Below, piece after piece: positions 19,781 through 29,040 of a DNA stretch of 64,000 nucleotides. The notes under the pieces were generated by a model. It made no database searches, was not told where the DNA came from, and saw only the letters and a list, made by a program, of their open reading frames with translations. Both the position numbers and the translations under genes were made by a program. The first letter of the stretch is position 1. Each line of letters begins with the position of its first letter. The stretch comes from Blastocladiella emersonii ATCC 22665 (Eukaryota; Blastocladiomycota; Blastocladiomycetes; Blastocladiales; Blastocladiaceae), in the NCBI GenBank assembly GCA_025594325.1, contig JANHCV010000015.1, positions 682,001 through 746,000 of the forward strand. Reading direction: 5' to 3'.

Positions 19781-21496
19781 TCAGTCCCAGCCGAGGTCAA
19801 GCACAATGCCGCTGCGCCTTGGGGTCTCGCGGACCTGCTTGACGGGCCGCTCAGGGATCTTCTGGTGACGCTGGATCTTGGGCGCTGTCAGCCCGCTACC
19901 CGCTGCCCGCTTGTCTGTGAACAGCTTCGCGTCGGTCGGCTTCTTGTAGCCCAGTTGCTTGAGGATCTGTTTGAGGAGCATGTCGGTCTTCTTAGAACTA
20001 CTGCCAGAATTGTTTTGCGCGGCCAGCTCCCTGATCATGGCCTTTAGGCCGCTTGTGTCGGCAGGCTGGACAATGACTTGGGGTGCAGGGATCGTGTCCA
20101 GCTTGGACCCAAGGTCTTGGAGCGTCTTGGTCATGGCCTCGTTGCTCTGGGTCTGCCCTTGGATCGCGCCCTGGACGCCGCTTGCGAGCTGCTTCATGAG
20201 CACATGCTGGTTGCTGAGCGCAGAGGACATGCCCGTGGCAATCTCAGACACAAGCGCGCGGTTGCCAGCGTCAATCTGGCGGACAAAGTCGTTGCGTTCG
20301 GCTCGGAGCGTGTCCACAATCCCGGACGCGAGGTTGGCAAATGCGTCCATGGCCAGTCCCTGAGCGGCCGCCGACTGCTCGATGAGCGCCTGGTACGCCT
20401 GGTACTGCATGACCTGGGACCCGGCAAACTGCGAGGCAATGAGCTCGAGCGCGGCCATGACGTTCGGGTCATTGTTGTACTGGACCAGGATCTGCTGCCG
20501 CATGTCCACATTCTGCTCGTAGTAGTTGTTCTCGTACTGGGTGATGAACTGCCGCATGTCGACGTTCTGCGTGTTCTGCTGCGTGTAGCTGTTGTACACG
20601 AACTGGTTAAACTGTTGAAAGTTCTGGACAACGTCAACCTCCATGTCGTCCGTGGTTGTCAGCGCCCACTCGGGGTTGTAGACCTGCAAGTCCTTGGAGC
20701 CCTCGATCATGCGTGCCTTGTCCATGGCCGGGTGGACGTGACCCTCGTTGTACACGCCTTGCCGCTGTGCCACGTCCAGGCCGTAGCTTGGTGGCATGAC
20801 CACGAGGTCGCGGGTGCCGTTGTCAAGCCTTGGGGGCGGGTCGTTGCCGCCGTCATTGTCATTCTGGATCAGGTACTGGCCGGGGATCATGGCGCCGTAC
20901 TCGTCAATGTCTTGACCAACATAGTCGCCGGCCTCGACCGGGTACTGCTTGGGCATGACTGGCCGGACGGGCACGGGGAGCAAGTGGTCCGGTACAGCGT
21001 CCTTGTCAATGACGTCCAGGGCTCGCGAGATCTCTTCTGCCAGCTCGTCGCGCTCCTCTTCGCTGCTGCCCCTGTCGCTGTCCGTGGCTGACTCGGGGGC
21101 CTCTGGTCCGGGACTTGCCGCTGGTGGAGCGACTGGGACTCGAGTGACCTTGCCCGTTGCCTGGTGCTCTTCCCACGCTTTAAGCGTGTCTTGGACGTGC
21201 TCCTGGAGGTCCTTGACCTCGTACCCAGTGACGCCGTCCTGGTGCTTGAGGTAGAACAGCGAGTCGCCTCATTTGCGGCCAAAGTTGTTGGCATAGCTCT
21301 CGGGCGTCACCTTGTAGTCAAAGGCAAGGATGTAAGGCACCCAGACGTCGAGGAGCTCTTTGGCATTGGGGAACGTGTACTCGCGGCCGTCAATGGTTGC
21401 CTTGATCTTCTGCCCTGCAAGGCGCTCGGCCGTGATGCGCCCGCCGGTTGCCTTGGTCACTCTTGCAAGTAGATCTGGTACTGTTCTTCGGCCCAT
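19781..21496 (-). pseudogene. Large coiled-coil virion-type protein with one in-frame TGA
   Basis: From ATG 21496 (MGRRTVPDLL) the frame runs 75 codons to a TGA at 21269-21271 and continues open in the same frame to 19781, 571 sense codons in all. The part after the TGA has no ATG near its beginning and is continuous in character (GDSLFYLKHQDGVTGYEV), so one gene with a nonsense change is more likely than two genes. TGA could come from CGA by one C-to-T change. The middle is acidic and Ser-rich, followed by a Gln/Asn-rich region (QNFQQFNQFVYNSYTQQNTQ), a long heptad-like helical region and a basic C-terminus. A structural or scaffold role is inferred. Confidence 0.65.
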
Positions 21497-21573
21497 GATG
21501 GTTACTGTATGGACCAAAAATAAAACGTCCCCATGTCGGTACCTTTTTCCCCGTGGCAGGTGCCTTTTGTCCC

Positions 21574-21825
21574 TCAGACGGTGCTATTTGCCCCCTGGTC
21601 CCGGCGCTTGGCGTTGAGTGCCTTGTAGATCCGGATCTTGACCCGCTCTGCCCGCGCTGCCTCGTCGTCAACGTGCGTGTACCGGTTGGCCTTGCAGTTG
21701 CGCTTCCGTAGCCACTTGGCCTTGTCCTCGTCGCTCTTGCTGTACCAGCTGCTTGGCACGGGCATGGTCCCGGCGAGGTGCTCCCGCCACTCGTCCAGGC
21801 TCAGGTCATGGTCGCTGGAAATCAT
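21574..21825 (-). CDS. Small charged viral protein, 83 aa
   Basis: Divergent from the fibre gene, with only 20 bp between the two ATGs. Charged, no Cys pairs and no membrane segment (begins MISSDHDLSLDEWREHL; KWLRKRNCKANRY in the middle). Not recognised. A shared bidirectional start region is suggested by TTTAAAC and its complement in the 20-bp gap. Confidence 0.5.
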   Translation of the reverse strand: MISSDHDLSLDEWREHLAGTMPVPSSWYSKSDEDKAKWLRKRNCKANRYTHVDDEAARAERVKIRIYKALNAKRRDQGANSTV

Positions 21826-21827
21826 TC

Positions 21828-21845
21828 TGTTGCTTAAGTTTAAAC
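21828..21845 (+). promoter_or_regulatory. Virus gene-start motif before the fibre gene
   Basis: TGTTGCTTAAGTTTAAAC ends exactly at the ATG (21846), the same two-part signal as in the minus-strand genes. Confidence 0.6.
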
Positions 21846-23789
21846 ATGGTCAAGAATATCTTTAACGTCTCAAGTACTGCGTCTCCGACCGTGTCTACCA
21901 CAGGGGTCCCGGACGTGTCCAAGGCCTACGTTGACGCGGCCATCAGTGCCGTGTACGCCACGGTCGGCGCACCTGTTGCTGGCCCTGGCGTGGCAGTCTC
22001 AGGGACCACTGTCTCGGCCAAGGTCGACAACCAGACCCTTGGCGTGGGCGCAGCAGGGCTCTATGTCAAGTCAGTTGGCACAGCACAGCTGCTCCCGGCC
22101 AGCGTCACGGCTGACAAGGTCGCCACAATTACAGCAGGGCAGGTCACAGGCAAGCTCGTCGATGCTCAGCTGGACACTGTGTCTGCGTCCAAGCTCGTGG
22201 GCGTGCTCAGTGCGTCCAATCTCCCAGCTGTTGGAACCTCGGTCCTGGCAGACGGCTCAGTGACAGATGCCAAGGTTGCGTCTGTGTCTGGGTCCAAGCT
22301 CGTGGCAGGCACAGTCGGGACCTCGGTCCTGGCAGACGGCTCAGTGACTGATGCCAAGGTCGCGTCCGTGTCTGGGTCCAAGCTCGTGGCAGGCACAGTC
22401 GGCACGGCGGCTCTCATTGACCTGGCAGTCACAGATGCCAAGGTCGCGTCCGTGTCTGGGTCCAAGCTCGTTGCAGGGACTATTGGGACGGGAGCCCTGG
22501 CAGACGGTGCCGTATCCAACGCCAAGGTGGCAGCTGGCATCGACAGGTCCAAGCTGGCAGCGGGCACGGTCGGCTCCCTGGTCCTGGCAGACGCGGCCGT
22601 GACCAACGCCAAGCTGGCAACTGGCATTGATGGGGGCAAGCTCAACGTTGGGTCCATTGGAACAGCCCACCTGGCAGCAGGCGCAGTCACAGACGCCAAG
22701 GTTGCAGACGTGTCGGCGGTCAAGCTCACTGGGATCCTTGACCCTGCCCGCATCGCCGACGGGACCCTGACCAACGCCAAGCTGGCATCTGGCATTGACT
22801 CGGCCAAGCTTGCAGGGACCATTGACCTGGCACGACTCCCCGACGTCTCGGCCAAGGTCACGGCGGTGAGCGCAGCCTTGGTCGCTGGCACGCTCCCCCA
22901 GTCCACCCTTGGACTTGGCGCTGCCTTTGCCTTTGCAAATACGACGGACAGCTCAACGTCAAGTACTGGAGCAGTCACCATTGCTGGTGGTCTTGGAGTT
23001 GGCAAGCAACTGACTGTGCCCAACGTCCTGGTCCGGAATGCCACAAGCGCAAACCTTGTCTTTGACTCGGCTGCCAATACATTGACGTACGTCAACTTTA
23101 AGCAGGCAGGCGTACTGCGAAGCAACCTGGCATGCACAGCGGCGGGTAACATTGAGATTGCGTCTGCGACCATGGGCGGGGTCTCCCTCGTGGCAGGTGG
23201 CGGCAATGTGGTTGTGGGCTCAGCGACGCTTGGCACAGAAAGGCTCCGCGTCAATGGCACTGGTCGCTTCACAGGGCAGCTCACCCTTGACCTCGCTCCA
23301 GTGGCAGGCACCGACGCGGCAAACAAGGCGTACGTTGACTCGCGGTCCGGCACGACCCGGTACGTCGCTCAGGCCAAGCACCGCTCTACAAATGGAGTGA
23401 CCACGGGCGGCAAGATCATTGGCGGCACAGCATCAACGGGCCCGGCCACCTTTGTGTTCCAGTCCACGGCGGGCGCGTTCACGTCTGTGATCAATGGATG
23501 TGTCAAACCCCCTGTCAGTGGCTACTACCTCGTCCATGCAAAGGGCTACTACGCAAACGGCGCGCTCCCTGGAGCCCACACTGTGAACTTTGCGCTGTAC
23601 AATATGACGGACATGATTGCAGTGTCGCTTGTCACCAGGTGCCGCGCTGAAGGCAACGTCCAGTTCCTTCAGTTCTCGAGCATTGAGTACCTTGACGTGG
23701 CCAAGAGCTACTCTTTCATCTGGATCCCGTCAGTCGCAGTTGCCAACGACTGCCAGGTCATCATTCAAAGCCACTGGACCCTGCTCTAA
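21846..23789 (+). CDS. Repeat-shaft fibre protein with C1q-like head, 647 aa
   Basis: Start chosen at ATG 21846 because of the virus start motif directly before it, not at the upstream in-frame codons. After a short N-terminus, residues about 40-340 consist of Ala/Val/Gly-rich repeats of about 28 residues (for example VTDAKVASVSGSKLVAGTVG), like trimeric phage tail-fibre shafts; three units are near-identical at 22239-22490. The C-terminal ~145 residues (KPPVSGYYLVHAKGYY, VNFALYNMTDM, YLDVAKSYSFIW) have the look of a C1q/TNF-like trimeric head. Likely a receptor-binding spike. Its stop overlaps the end of the convergent integrase gene by 4 bp. Confidence 0.75.
   Translation: MVKNIFNVSSTASPTVSTTGVPDVSKAYVDAAISAVYATVGAPVAGPGVAVSGTTVSAKVDNQTLGVGAAGLYVKSVGTAQLLPASVTADKVATITAGQVTGKLVDAQLDTVSASKLVGVLSASNLPAVGTSVLADGSVTDAKVASVSGSKLVAGTVGTSVLADGSVTDAKVASVSGSKLVAGTVGTAALIDLAVTDAKVASVSGSKLVAGTIGTGALADGAVSNAKVAAGIDRSKLAAGTVGSLVLADAAVTNAKLATGIDGGKLNVGSIGTAHLAAGAVTDAKVADVSAVKLTGILDPARIADGTLTNAKLASGIDSAKLAGTIDLARLPDVSAKVTAVSAALVAGTLPQSTLGLGAAFAFANTTDSSTSSTGAVTIAGGLGVGKQLTVPNVLVRNATSANLVFDSAANTLTYVNFKQAGVLRSNLACTAAGNIEIASATMGGVSLVAGGGNVVVGSATLGTERLRVNGTGRFTGQLTLDLAPVAGTDAANKAYVDSRSGTTRYVAQAKHRSTNGVTTGGKIIGGTASTGPATFVFQSTAGAFTSVINGCVKPPVSGYYLVHAKGYYANGALPGAHTVNFALYNMTDMIAVSLVTRCRAEGNVQFLQFSSIEYLDVAKSYSFIWIPSVAVANDCQVIIQSHWTLL
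22239..22490 (+). repeat. Three 84-bp tandem repeats in the fibre gene
   Basis: Period exactly 84 bp (22239, 22323, 22407), in frame, each encoding 28 residues; units 1 and 2 are nearly identical, unit 3 differs at its start. Confidence 0.85.
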
Positions 23790-24898
23790 AGCCCGCGGTC
23801 CCACTTTTCTTGGACTTGGACTGGGATGCGCCTGACCCGGGTCGAGGGCTCCCTTGGCGTGACTGGGGTGCGCGCAACAGGGAGCCTTGGAAGACCTGGA
23901 CCTACGCGCTGCCTTGTTGGCGGGTCCTGGGTCGCTGTGACTGGCTGGACGTCGCTGCGTGGATAGAAGCCCTTGAGGCCTTGGACCTTGTAGCTTGGAT
24001 TGCTCACGCCCGACCCCTTGCGCACGACCTGGACCTGGCTCACAGTTGTCGACCAGACCGGCTTCCCCTTGGCCTCCATGGCAGTCTTGTACGGCTCGCG
24101 GACTCGGACCTGGGTCCCTACCTTCAACAACGCGCTCAGAGGGTCGCCCTCGGGCTTGCCCTTGGCAGCTCGGATTGCCTTGAGCTCTTGCTTGGCCGTT
24201 TCGCGGGGCATGTCATGGAACGCGTTGGGTGCCTTGCTTGTGGCCCTCGACTTGCTGCTGTTGATCACAGATTCAATGGTCTCGAGGTGCTTGGGCCAGT
24301 CGTTGTTGCCCGGGATGGACAGCCACGGTGTGAGCATCCAGCGGATGGTCCTGTTCATACGCTCAACGACACCTTGACCGTATGGCACTCCTGCCTTACC
24401 CTTGATGTGCTTGGCCTCGGTCCCGGCCTCTATGCCAAAGAACTCGGTCCCATTGTCCGTCTGGATCGTGGCAGGTGCAAGGCTGTGCTTGGCAACCACG
24501 CTGGACCATGCTTCCCGCGTCTTGTCCTTGGTCTTGATGGGTTGGAGGTAGACGCGGCGGCTCGCCAGGTCAACACACGTGAGAATGTAATGGAAGCCCT
24601 TGTACGTACCGTTTTCGCCCATGTCAATGAGGTCGAGCTGAAAGTTGCGGCCAGGACTTGTTGAGTTGATGCTTCGAATGTCTCGGCGCTTCTGAGGTGC
24701 GCGTTTGTACTGCTGCCACACAGACTGTTCACCGAGCCATCTCTCAAGCTGGGCGCGGTAGATGTGCTTCCCTGTGTGCTCTTGGTCGACAATGTCAAAG
24801 AGACGTCGGATCCCAACCCCAACATGGCCGCGTTTGTAGTACAAGTCTTTCAGGTACTCGGTCTGTTCAGCAGTCAAAGGTTCTTCGTGTGGATACAT
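23786..24898 (-). CDS. Retroviral-type (rve, DDE) integrase, 370 aa
   Basis: Catalyses strand transfer of linear viral DNA and explains the short target duplication. The catalytic triad is visible: D89 (FQLDLIDMG), D148 (IQTDNGTEF) and E179 (GQGVVERMNRTIRW), 31 residues apart between D148 and E179. The N-terminal 70 residues are helical and Lys/Arg-rich; a C-terminal segment (VGTQVRVREPYK, SYKVQGLKGFYPRSDVQP) resembles the SH3/chromo-like DNA-binding end of Polinton integrases. Full length and intact. Convergent with the fibre gene. Confidence 0.9.
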   Translation of the reverse strand: MYPHEEPLTAEQTEYLKDLYYKRGHVGVGIRRLFDIVDQEHTGKHIYRAQLERWLGEQSVWQQYKRAPQKRRDIRSINSTSPGRNFQLDLIDMGENGTYKGFHYILTCVDLASRRVYLQPIKTKDKTREAWSSVVAKHSLAPATIQTDNGTEFFGIEAGTEAKHIKGKAGVPYGQGVVERMNRTIRWMLTPWLSIPGNNDWPKHLETIESVINSSKSRATSKAPNAFHDMPRETAKQELKAIRAAKGKPEGDPLSALLKVGTQVRVREPYKTAMEAKGKPVWSTTVSQVQVVRKGSGVSNPSYKVQGLKGFYPRSDVQPVTATQDPPTRQRVGPGLPRLPVARTPVTPREPSTRVRRIPVQVQEKWDRGL

Positions 24899-24917
24899 TT
24901 ACAACAAAGACAACAAA
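24899..24917 (-). promoter_or_regulatory. Virus gene-start motif before the rve integrase
   Basis: Minus strand: TTTTGTTGTCTTTGTTGTAA directly before ATG. Confidence 0.65.
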
Positions 24918-24919
24918 AG

Positions 24920-26089
24920 TTACTCGGGCTTCACACGGTTGGTGTAGTACTTCTCGGACACCTTGGACGTGTGACCCATCTCATGGCAACGCTGCTCACG
25001 CTCCAGCCATGGCACATCGGCACCCTCGGTTGCGACAACACGTTGGACCTTCTGCACGCCGCACTTCTTGTCCATGAGATCCAAAATCGTGCAGTCAATG
25101 GACTTGTTCCAGGTGTTGTGGAGACGCTTGTTGACCTCCTTGCTGGCCAGGTCCTCAATGGTGCAGTTGATGAACACAAAGTCATGGCCCTCTGCCTTGC
25201 GCTTGGCAATGACACACTCCAGGGCGGCTGCCACCTTGGGGTTGGGGATGACGTGTGAGAACTTGTGGCCACGACCCTCGGTCTTGACACAGATTGGACC
25301 TGCCACAGTCTTGGTCTCCGGGTCGTAGTGCGGGTACTTGTTGTTGGGACTTGTGGTCAGGTACGCCATGTTGCTGCGCGTGGCAGTCATGACCTGGAGG
25401 TACACTTGGAGATTGGTCATGGGCCCCTTGCCCTGGAGCGTCGCCCAGTTCTCAGCAGCAACAACAGCAGCCAGGAGGTCGTCACTGCTTGGGAGCGTCC
25501 CTGCCTCTTCAGCATTGCGCTTCTCACGGGCAGTATCAGCGTCCTGCTTCTTGGCCTCCGTGCACTTGGCCCCGAGTTTGGTCCACCCGTTCCAGGTGCA
25601 GTACTTGGCCAGGGCCTTGAGCGTCTCGACCTGCAGTCCCTGGACGTTCTTGGACCCCTTGGTCGCGCGGTAGGTGGCCACGGCCTTGGACACGGCCTCG
25701 ACGTCCTGGATGTCCAGACCTGAGGCGGCAAAGGCAAGGAGCACACAAGCCGTCTTGGCCTTGTCATCGGCGTCCAGCTCGGCCGGCTCCCCGTTCTTGT
25801 TCACCACGGGCGCGTCGACACACGCAGTAATGGACTCTTTGGTCAGCTCAGCAAACTTGACTTGGGGCGGCTCCGGGGTGTCGACTTCCACGGGAGTGAC
25901 TTGCTGATCAGCGCCGTGATCTGGGTCGTGTGACTCGATGGCCTTGAGTCGCGCGTCCAAGTCCTTGAAGCGCTTGTCGATTGACCCAAACACGGGCTGG
26001 AGCTTGTCCATGACTTGCTGCACCACGTCTGCGGCAACATGCTGAGCAAGGGCAACGGCGACCTGGGAGGCAAGAGACTCGAGCGACAT
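24920..26089 (-). CDS. Tyrosine recombinase, 389 aa
   Basis: C-terminal catalytic pattern: R238 (TATRSNMAYL), K347/R350 (VQKVQRVVATEGA), H373 and Y381 or Y382 (MGHTSKVSEKYYTNRV), the R...R..H...Y arrangement of the phage-integrase/Crypton superfamily. The N-terminal ~200 residues are helical with a coiled-coil-like start and would bind DNA arms. It lies directly upstream of the rve integrase in the same direction. A second integration or resolution enzyme in the same element is unusual; it could resolve replication intermediates or integrate circular forms. Intact. Confidence 0.75.
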   Translation of the reverse strand: MSLESLASQVAVALAQHVAADVVQQVMDKLQPVFGSIDKRFKDLDARLKAIESHDPDHGADQQVTPVEVDTPEPPQVKFAELTKESITACVDAPVVNKNGEPAELDADDKAKTACVLLAFAASGLDIQDVEAVSKAVATYRATKGSKNVQGLQVETLKALAKYCTWNGWTKLGAKCTEAKKQDADTAREKRNAEEAGTLPSSDDLLAAVVAAENWATLQGKGPMTNLQVYLQVMTATRSNMAYLTTSPNNKYPHYDPETKTVAGPICVKTEGRGHKFSHVIPNPKVAAALECVIAKRKAEGHDFVFINCTIEDLASKEVNKRLHNTWNKSIDCTILDLMDKKCGVQKVQRVVATEGADVPWLEREQRCHEMGHTSKVSEKYYTNRVKPE

Positions 26090-26115
26090 GGTTTACTGAC
26101 TGTCAACAAAAAGGC
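26090..26115 (-). promoter_or_regulatory. Virus gene-start motif before the tyrosine recombinase
   Basis: Minus strand: TTTTTGTTGACAGTCAGTAAACC directly before ATG. Confidence 0.65.
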
Positions 26116-26164
26116 TCCATGGGCTCAAGTGCGTTTGAACGCAACGTTCTTTTTTCTGGGTAGC

Positions 26165-26515
26165 TGGGCCTGGGTCAGGGTCAGGGTCAGGGTCAGGGTC
26201 AGGGTGGTGGCAAGTCATGGGCCATGCCAACAAGGCACCCCCCCCTCCGACCCTGACCTCCAACCCTGACCTCCAACCCTGACCTCCGACCCTGACCTCA
26301 GACCTGGCGCCCTTGACCTGACCCCCCGACCTGGCGCCCTTGACCTGACCCCCCGACCTGGCACCCTTGACCTGACCGCCCACCTGACCGCCCACCTGAC
26401 CCCCGCCTGACCCCCGCCTGACCGCCCACCTGACCCCCGCCTGACCGCCCACCTGACCCCCGCCTGACCCCCGCCTGACCCCCACCTGACCCCCGCCTGA
26501 CCCCCATACCTTTTT
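26165..26515. repeat. Non-coding G-rich minisatellite between the divergent recombinase and polymerase genes
   Basis: Begins with about six GGGTCA units (26171-26206), then irregular CCTGACCTCCAACC units, GGCGCCCTTGACCTGACCCCC units and a long CCTGACCCCCGCCTGACCGCCC array to about 26510. The minus strand carries repeated runs of four or five G separated by 5-7 nt, so G-quadruplex formation is plausible. It occupies the only large intergenic gap in the virus. Frames through it encode only low-complexity GGQ/VRRGS repeats and are not called. Candidate origin or control region. Confidence 0.7.
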
Positions 26516-26613
26516 GCAGTGACTAACTGCACACGTACCCAGACACGGCCAGCAGCAATAGCAATGATCGCGGCGCTTCAAAAGCACGGCCCCGCCCCCG
26601 CTCCCAGACTGCG

Positions 26614-26633
26614 TTTTTCCGCATCAAAGTAAA
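26614..26633 (+). promoter_or_regulatory. Probable virus start signal before the polymerase-helicase
   Basis: TTTTTCCGCATCAAAGTAAA abuts the ATG at 26634: a T-run and TAAA match the common layout, but TTGTTG is absent. Confidence 0.4.
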
Positions 26634-28976
26634 ATGCTTTATTCTGTGCTTAACAGTAACTACTCGGCCATGCCCCAGCTGACCAAGATCGCCAAGACCC
26701 TCGACTACACCAAGTCCATGTTCACGGACTTGCGCCAGGTCGTGCTGCATGAGTACTACAACAAGGACGTGCTCGACGGGCTCTGCGCGCGGTACTTGGG
26801 CATCGACGCCGAGGTCAAGAAGAAGCTCAAGGCCTACGCGGCGCTGGCCAAGGCGAGCTACGGCGATGGCAAGGAGACCGTGTACTCGTTCACCACACGG
26901 TCGACCTCGGTCGAGAAGAAGTTTGGCTGACTCTACGCCACGTCGCCGTCGCTCCAGAGCTTCAGCAAGGACCTCATCCGCAGCCCGCTGGCCAAGGGCG
27001 TGCTCCAGGACCTTGACATGAAGGGCGCGGCGCCGTCAATCCTCCGCGGCGTCTGCCAGCACTACAACCTTGGCCACGGCGTCTTTGACCAGTACCTCGC
27101 CAACCGCACGGCCGCGCTGGCCAAGTGGGGGCTCGGGGATAAGCAGGAGTTCCTCTCGATGCTGTTCAACGAGTTTGTCGACCGCGACGCGGTGCACCCC
27201 GAGCTCGCGGCCTTCCACCACATGCTGTACGGTTCGCTGTACAAGCTGATCGAGAAGGACTTTCCGCACGTCGTCAAGGCGTCCAAGCCTCGCGCGGACA
27301 AGACCATGAACAAGGGCTCGGTGCTCTCCAACCTGTTCCAGGCCGTCAAGTCGATCCTCCTGATGCGCGCCATTGACTTTGCCCGCGCCAACGACCTTGT
27401 GCCAAGCGTGCTTGTGTTTGACGGGTTCATGGTCAAGAAGGACGACCGCATCAACGCCAAGCTGCTCGCCAAGATGTCCGCCGACACGCTCAAGTACATG
27501 GGCTTTGAGGTGGAGTGGGACGAGAAGGAGATCACGGTGCCTGAGTCCAAGGACAAGGGCAAGCTCCCCGACTTTTGCGAGGACCCGGCCGCGTTTGTTG
27601 CCGTGCAGCTCGAGCGTGACCCGCACTACGACAACGACTGGATTGGCAAGGTCATCACCCACTACCTCAGCCGCAAGGTGGACGAGGACAAGCAGTCGTG
27701 GAAGGAGGCCGTGATCAAGTACGTGGGCGAGTTTGTCCGCAAGGACCTGGTCGGCGAGATGTACTTTCGCCGCACCGTGACTGACGCCTGGGACACCAAC
27801 GGCAAGGACAACGTGAAGAAGGCGTGCAGCACGGGGGCCATCAAGTACGCTCCACAGGTCAAGGCGCTCATCTTTGACATGCACAAGCCGCAGTGGGGGC
27901 CGTCGCACCAGAACGGCCTTGTGGTTGACTACTTTAACGCGTTCTATGGGTTTGCAGCCACGGACCTTGGCCGCGACATTGAGCCCGAGTCGATTGCCAT
28001 GTACCTCGAGTACATTCGCGACGTGGTCTGCAGCGGCAACGAGGAAGAGTACGCGTATGTCCTCAAGTGGATCCAGTGTCTGCTCACCACGGGCAAGGCC
28101 AATGGCGTGATGCTGCTGCTGACGGGTCTCGAGGGCGTGGGCAAGGGCAAGTTCTACCACCTTCTGGCCCAGTACATTATCGGCCGCAAGAACACGGTGT
28201 CCATCAGCAACGGGCTGACGTGGCTCAAGGGCGAGTTCAACTCGGAGATCGCCCACAAGATGCTCGTGCTGTTCGACGAGATGCCCTCCAGCAAGCCAGC
28301 CAAGCTCAAGAACGCGTTTGACAAGCTCAAGAGCATGGTCACCGAGGACAAGCTCATCGTCAACGAAAAGTACATGAAACGCAAGGAGGTCGAGAACGTC
28401 AACAACTTTATGATCGCGACCAACAACTGCGACGTGCTGCCACTCACCAAGACTGGTCGCCGCGAGTTCGTCCTCAAGATGTCCAACATCAAGTGCCAGG
28501 ACGAGAACTACTTTGGCGAGCTCGACGCGTTTGTCAAGGAGCACGCCGACGAGATCTTTACCTACATCCTCCGCCTCGACCTCTCGCACCTGACGCTGTC
28601 CAAGTTCCCGCGCAACCAGGCCCGCAACGACGCCATCATGGCGGCACTGGAGCCGGTTCCCGCGCTGGCCATGGACATCATGGAGTACGGCGGCTTCCCG
28701 CTCAACCTCCTGGACCACACGCGCCAGGTCGAAGTTGTGCAGGAGCTCGAGGCAGAAGCGTTCTACGAGTTTTACCGCAAGTACGCCGAGAAGCGCTTCC
28801 CTGGCCGCTCGTCCATGTCGCAGACCAAGTTCGGCGAGTACATCAAGCGCGAAGTCAACCCGGCCAACAAGCAGGAGCTCTTCGAGGTGACGCGTCGCAC
28901 CGTGAATCGCCGCAAGCTTCGCATCTACAAGTACCGCGGGCCGTACACAGTTGAGCTGTCCGACGACAAGATGTAA
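26634..28976 (+). pseudogene. Family-A-type polymerase fused to SF3 helicase (TVpol layout), one in-frame TGA
   Basis: The frame has 780 codons with a single TGA at codon 99 (26928-26930), inside a segment (KKFG, stop, LYATSPSLQSF) resembling the FGRLYA..SLQ stretch of these polymerases, so CGA (Arg) to TGA is the likely change. Motif A is DLDMKGAAPSIL (about 126-137) and motif C is VFDGFMV (D263), as in the polymerases of transpovirons and virophages. The C-terminal half is an SF3 helicase: Walker A GLEGVGKG at 498-505, Walker B LVLFDEM near 545, and sensor IATNNCDV. This enzyme would replicate the viral genome. Apart from the TGA it appears intact; readthrough or a very recent mutation is possible. 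Confidence 0.8.
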
Positions 28977-29040
28977 CGAGTCCAGAGACTCCTTTGTGAA
29001 TACAACTTTGTACCTTTTGTTTACTGTACTCGCAGCGACT

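Noticed and set aside
26171-26206. Telomere-like GGGTCA repeats
   Set aside because: Only about six units, internal to the virus and followed by related minisatellite units; not TTAGGG.
26093-26587. Minus-strand frames encoding VRRGSGGGQ repeats
   Set aside because: Translation of a minisatellite; the pattern follows the DNA repeat in every frame.
27036-28718. 560-codon minus-strand frame
   Set aside because: Antisense shadow of the polymerase-helicase, which has clear catalytic motifs.
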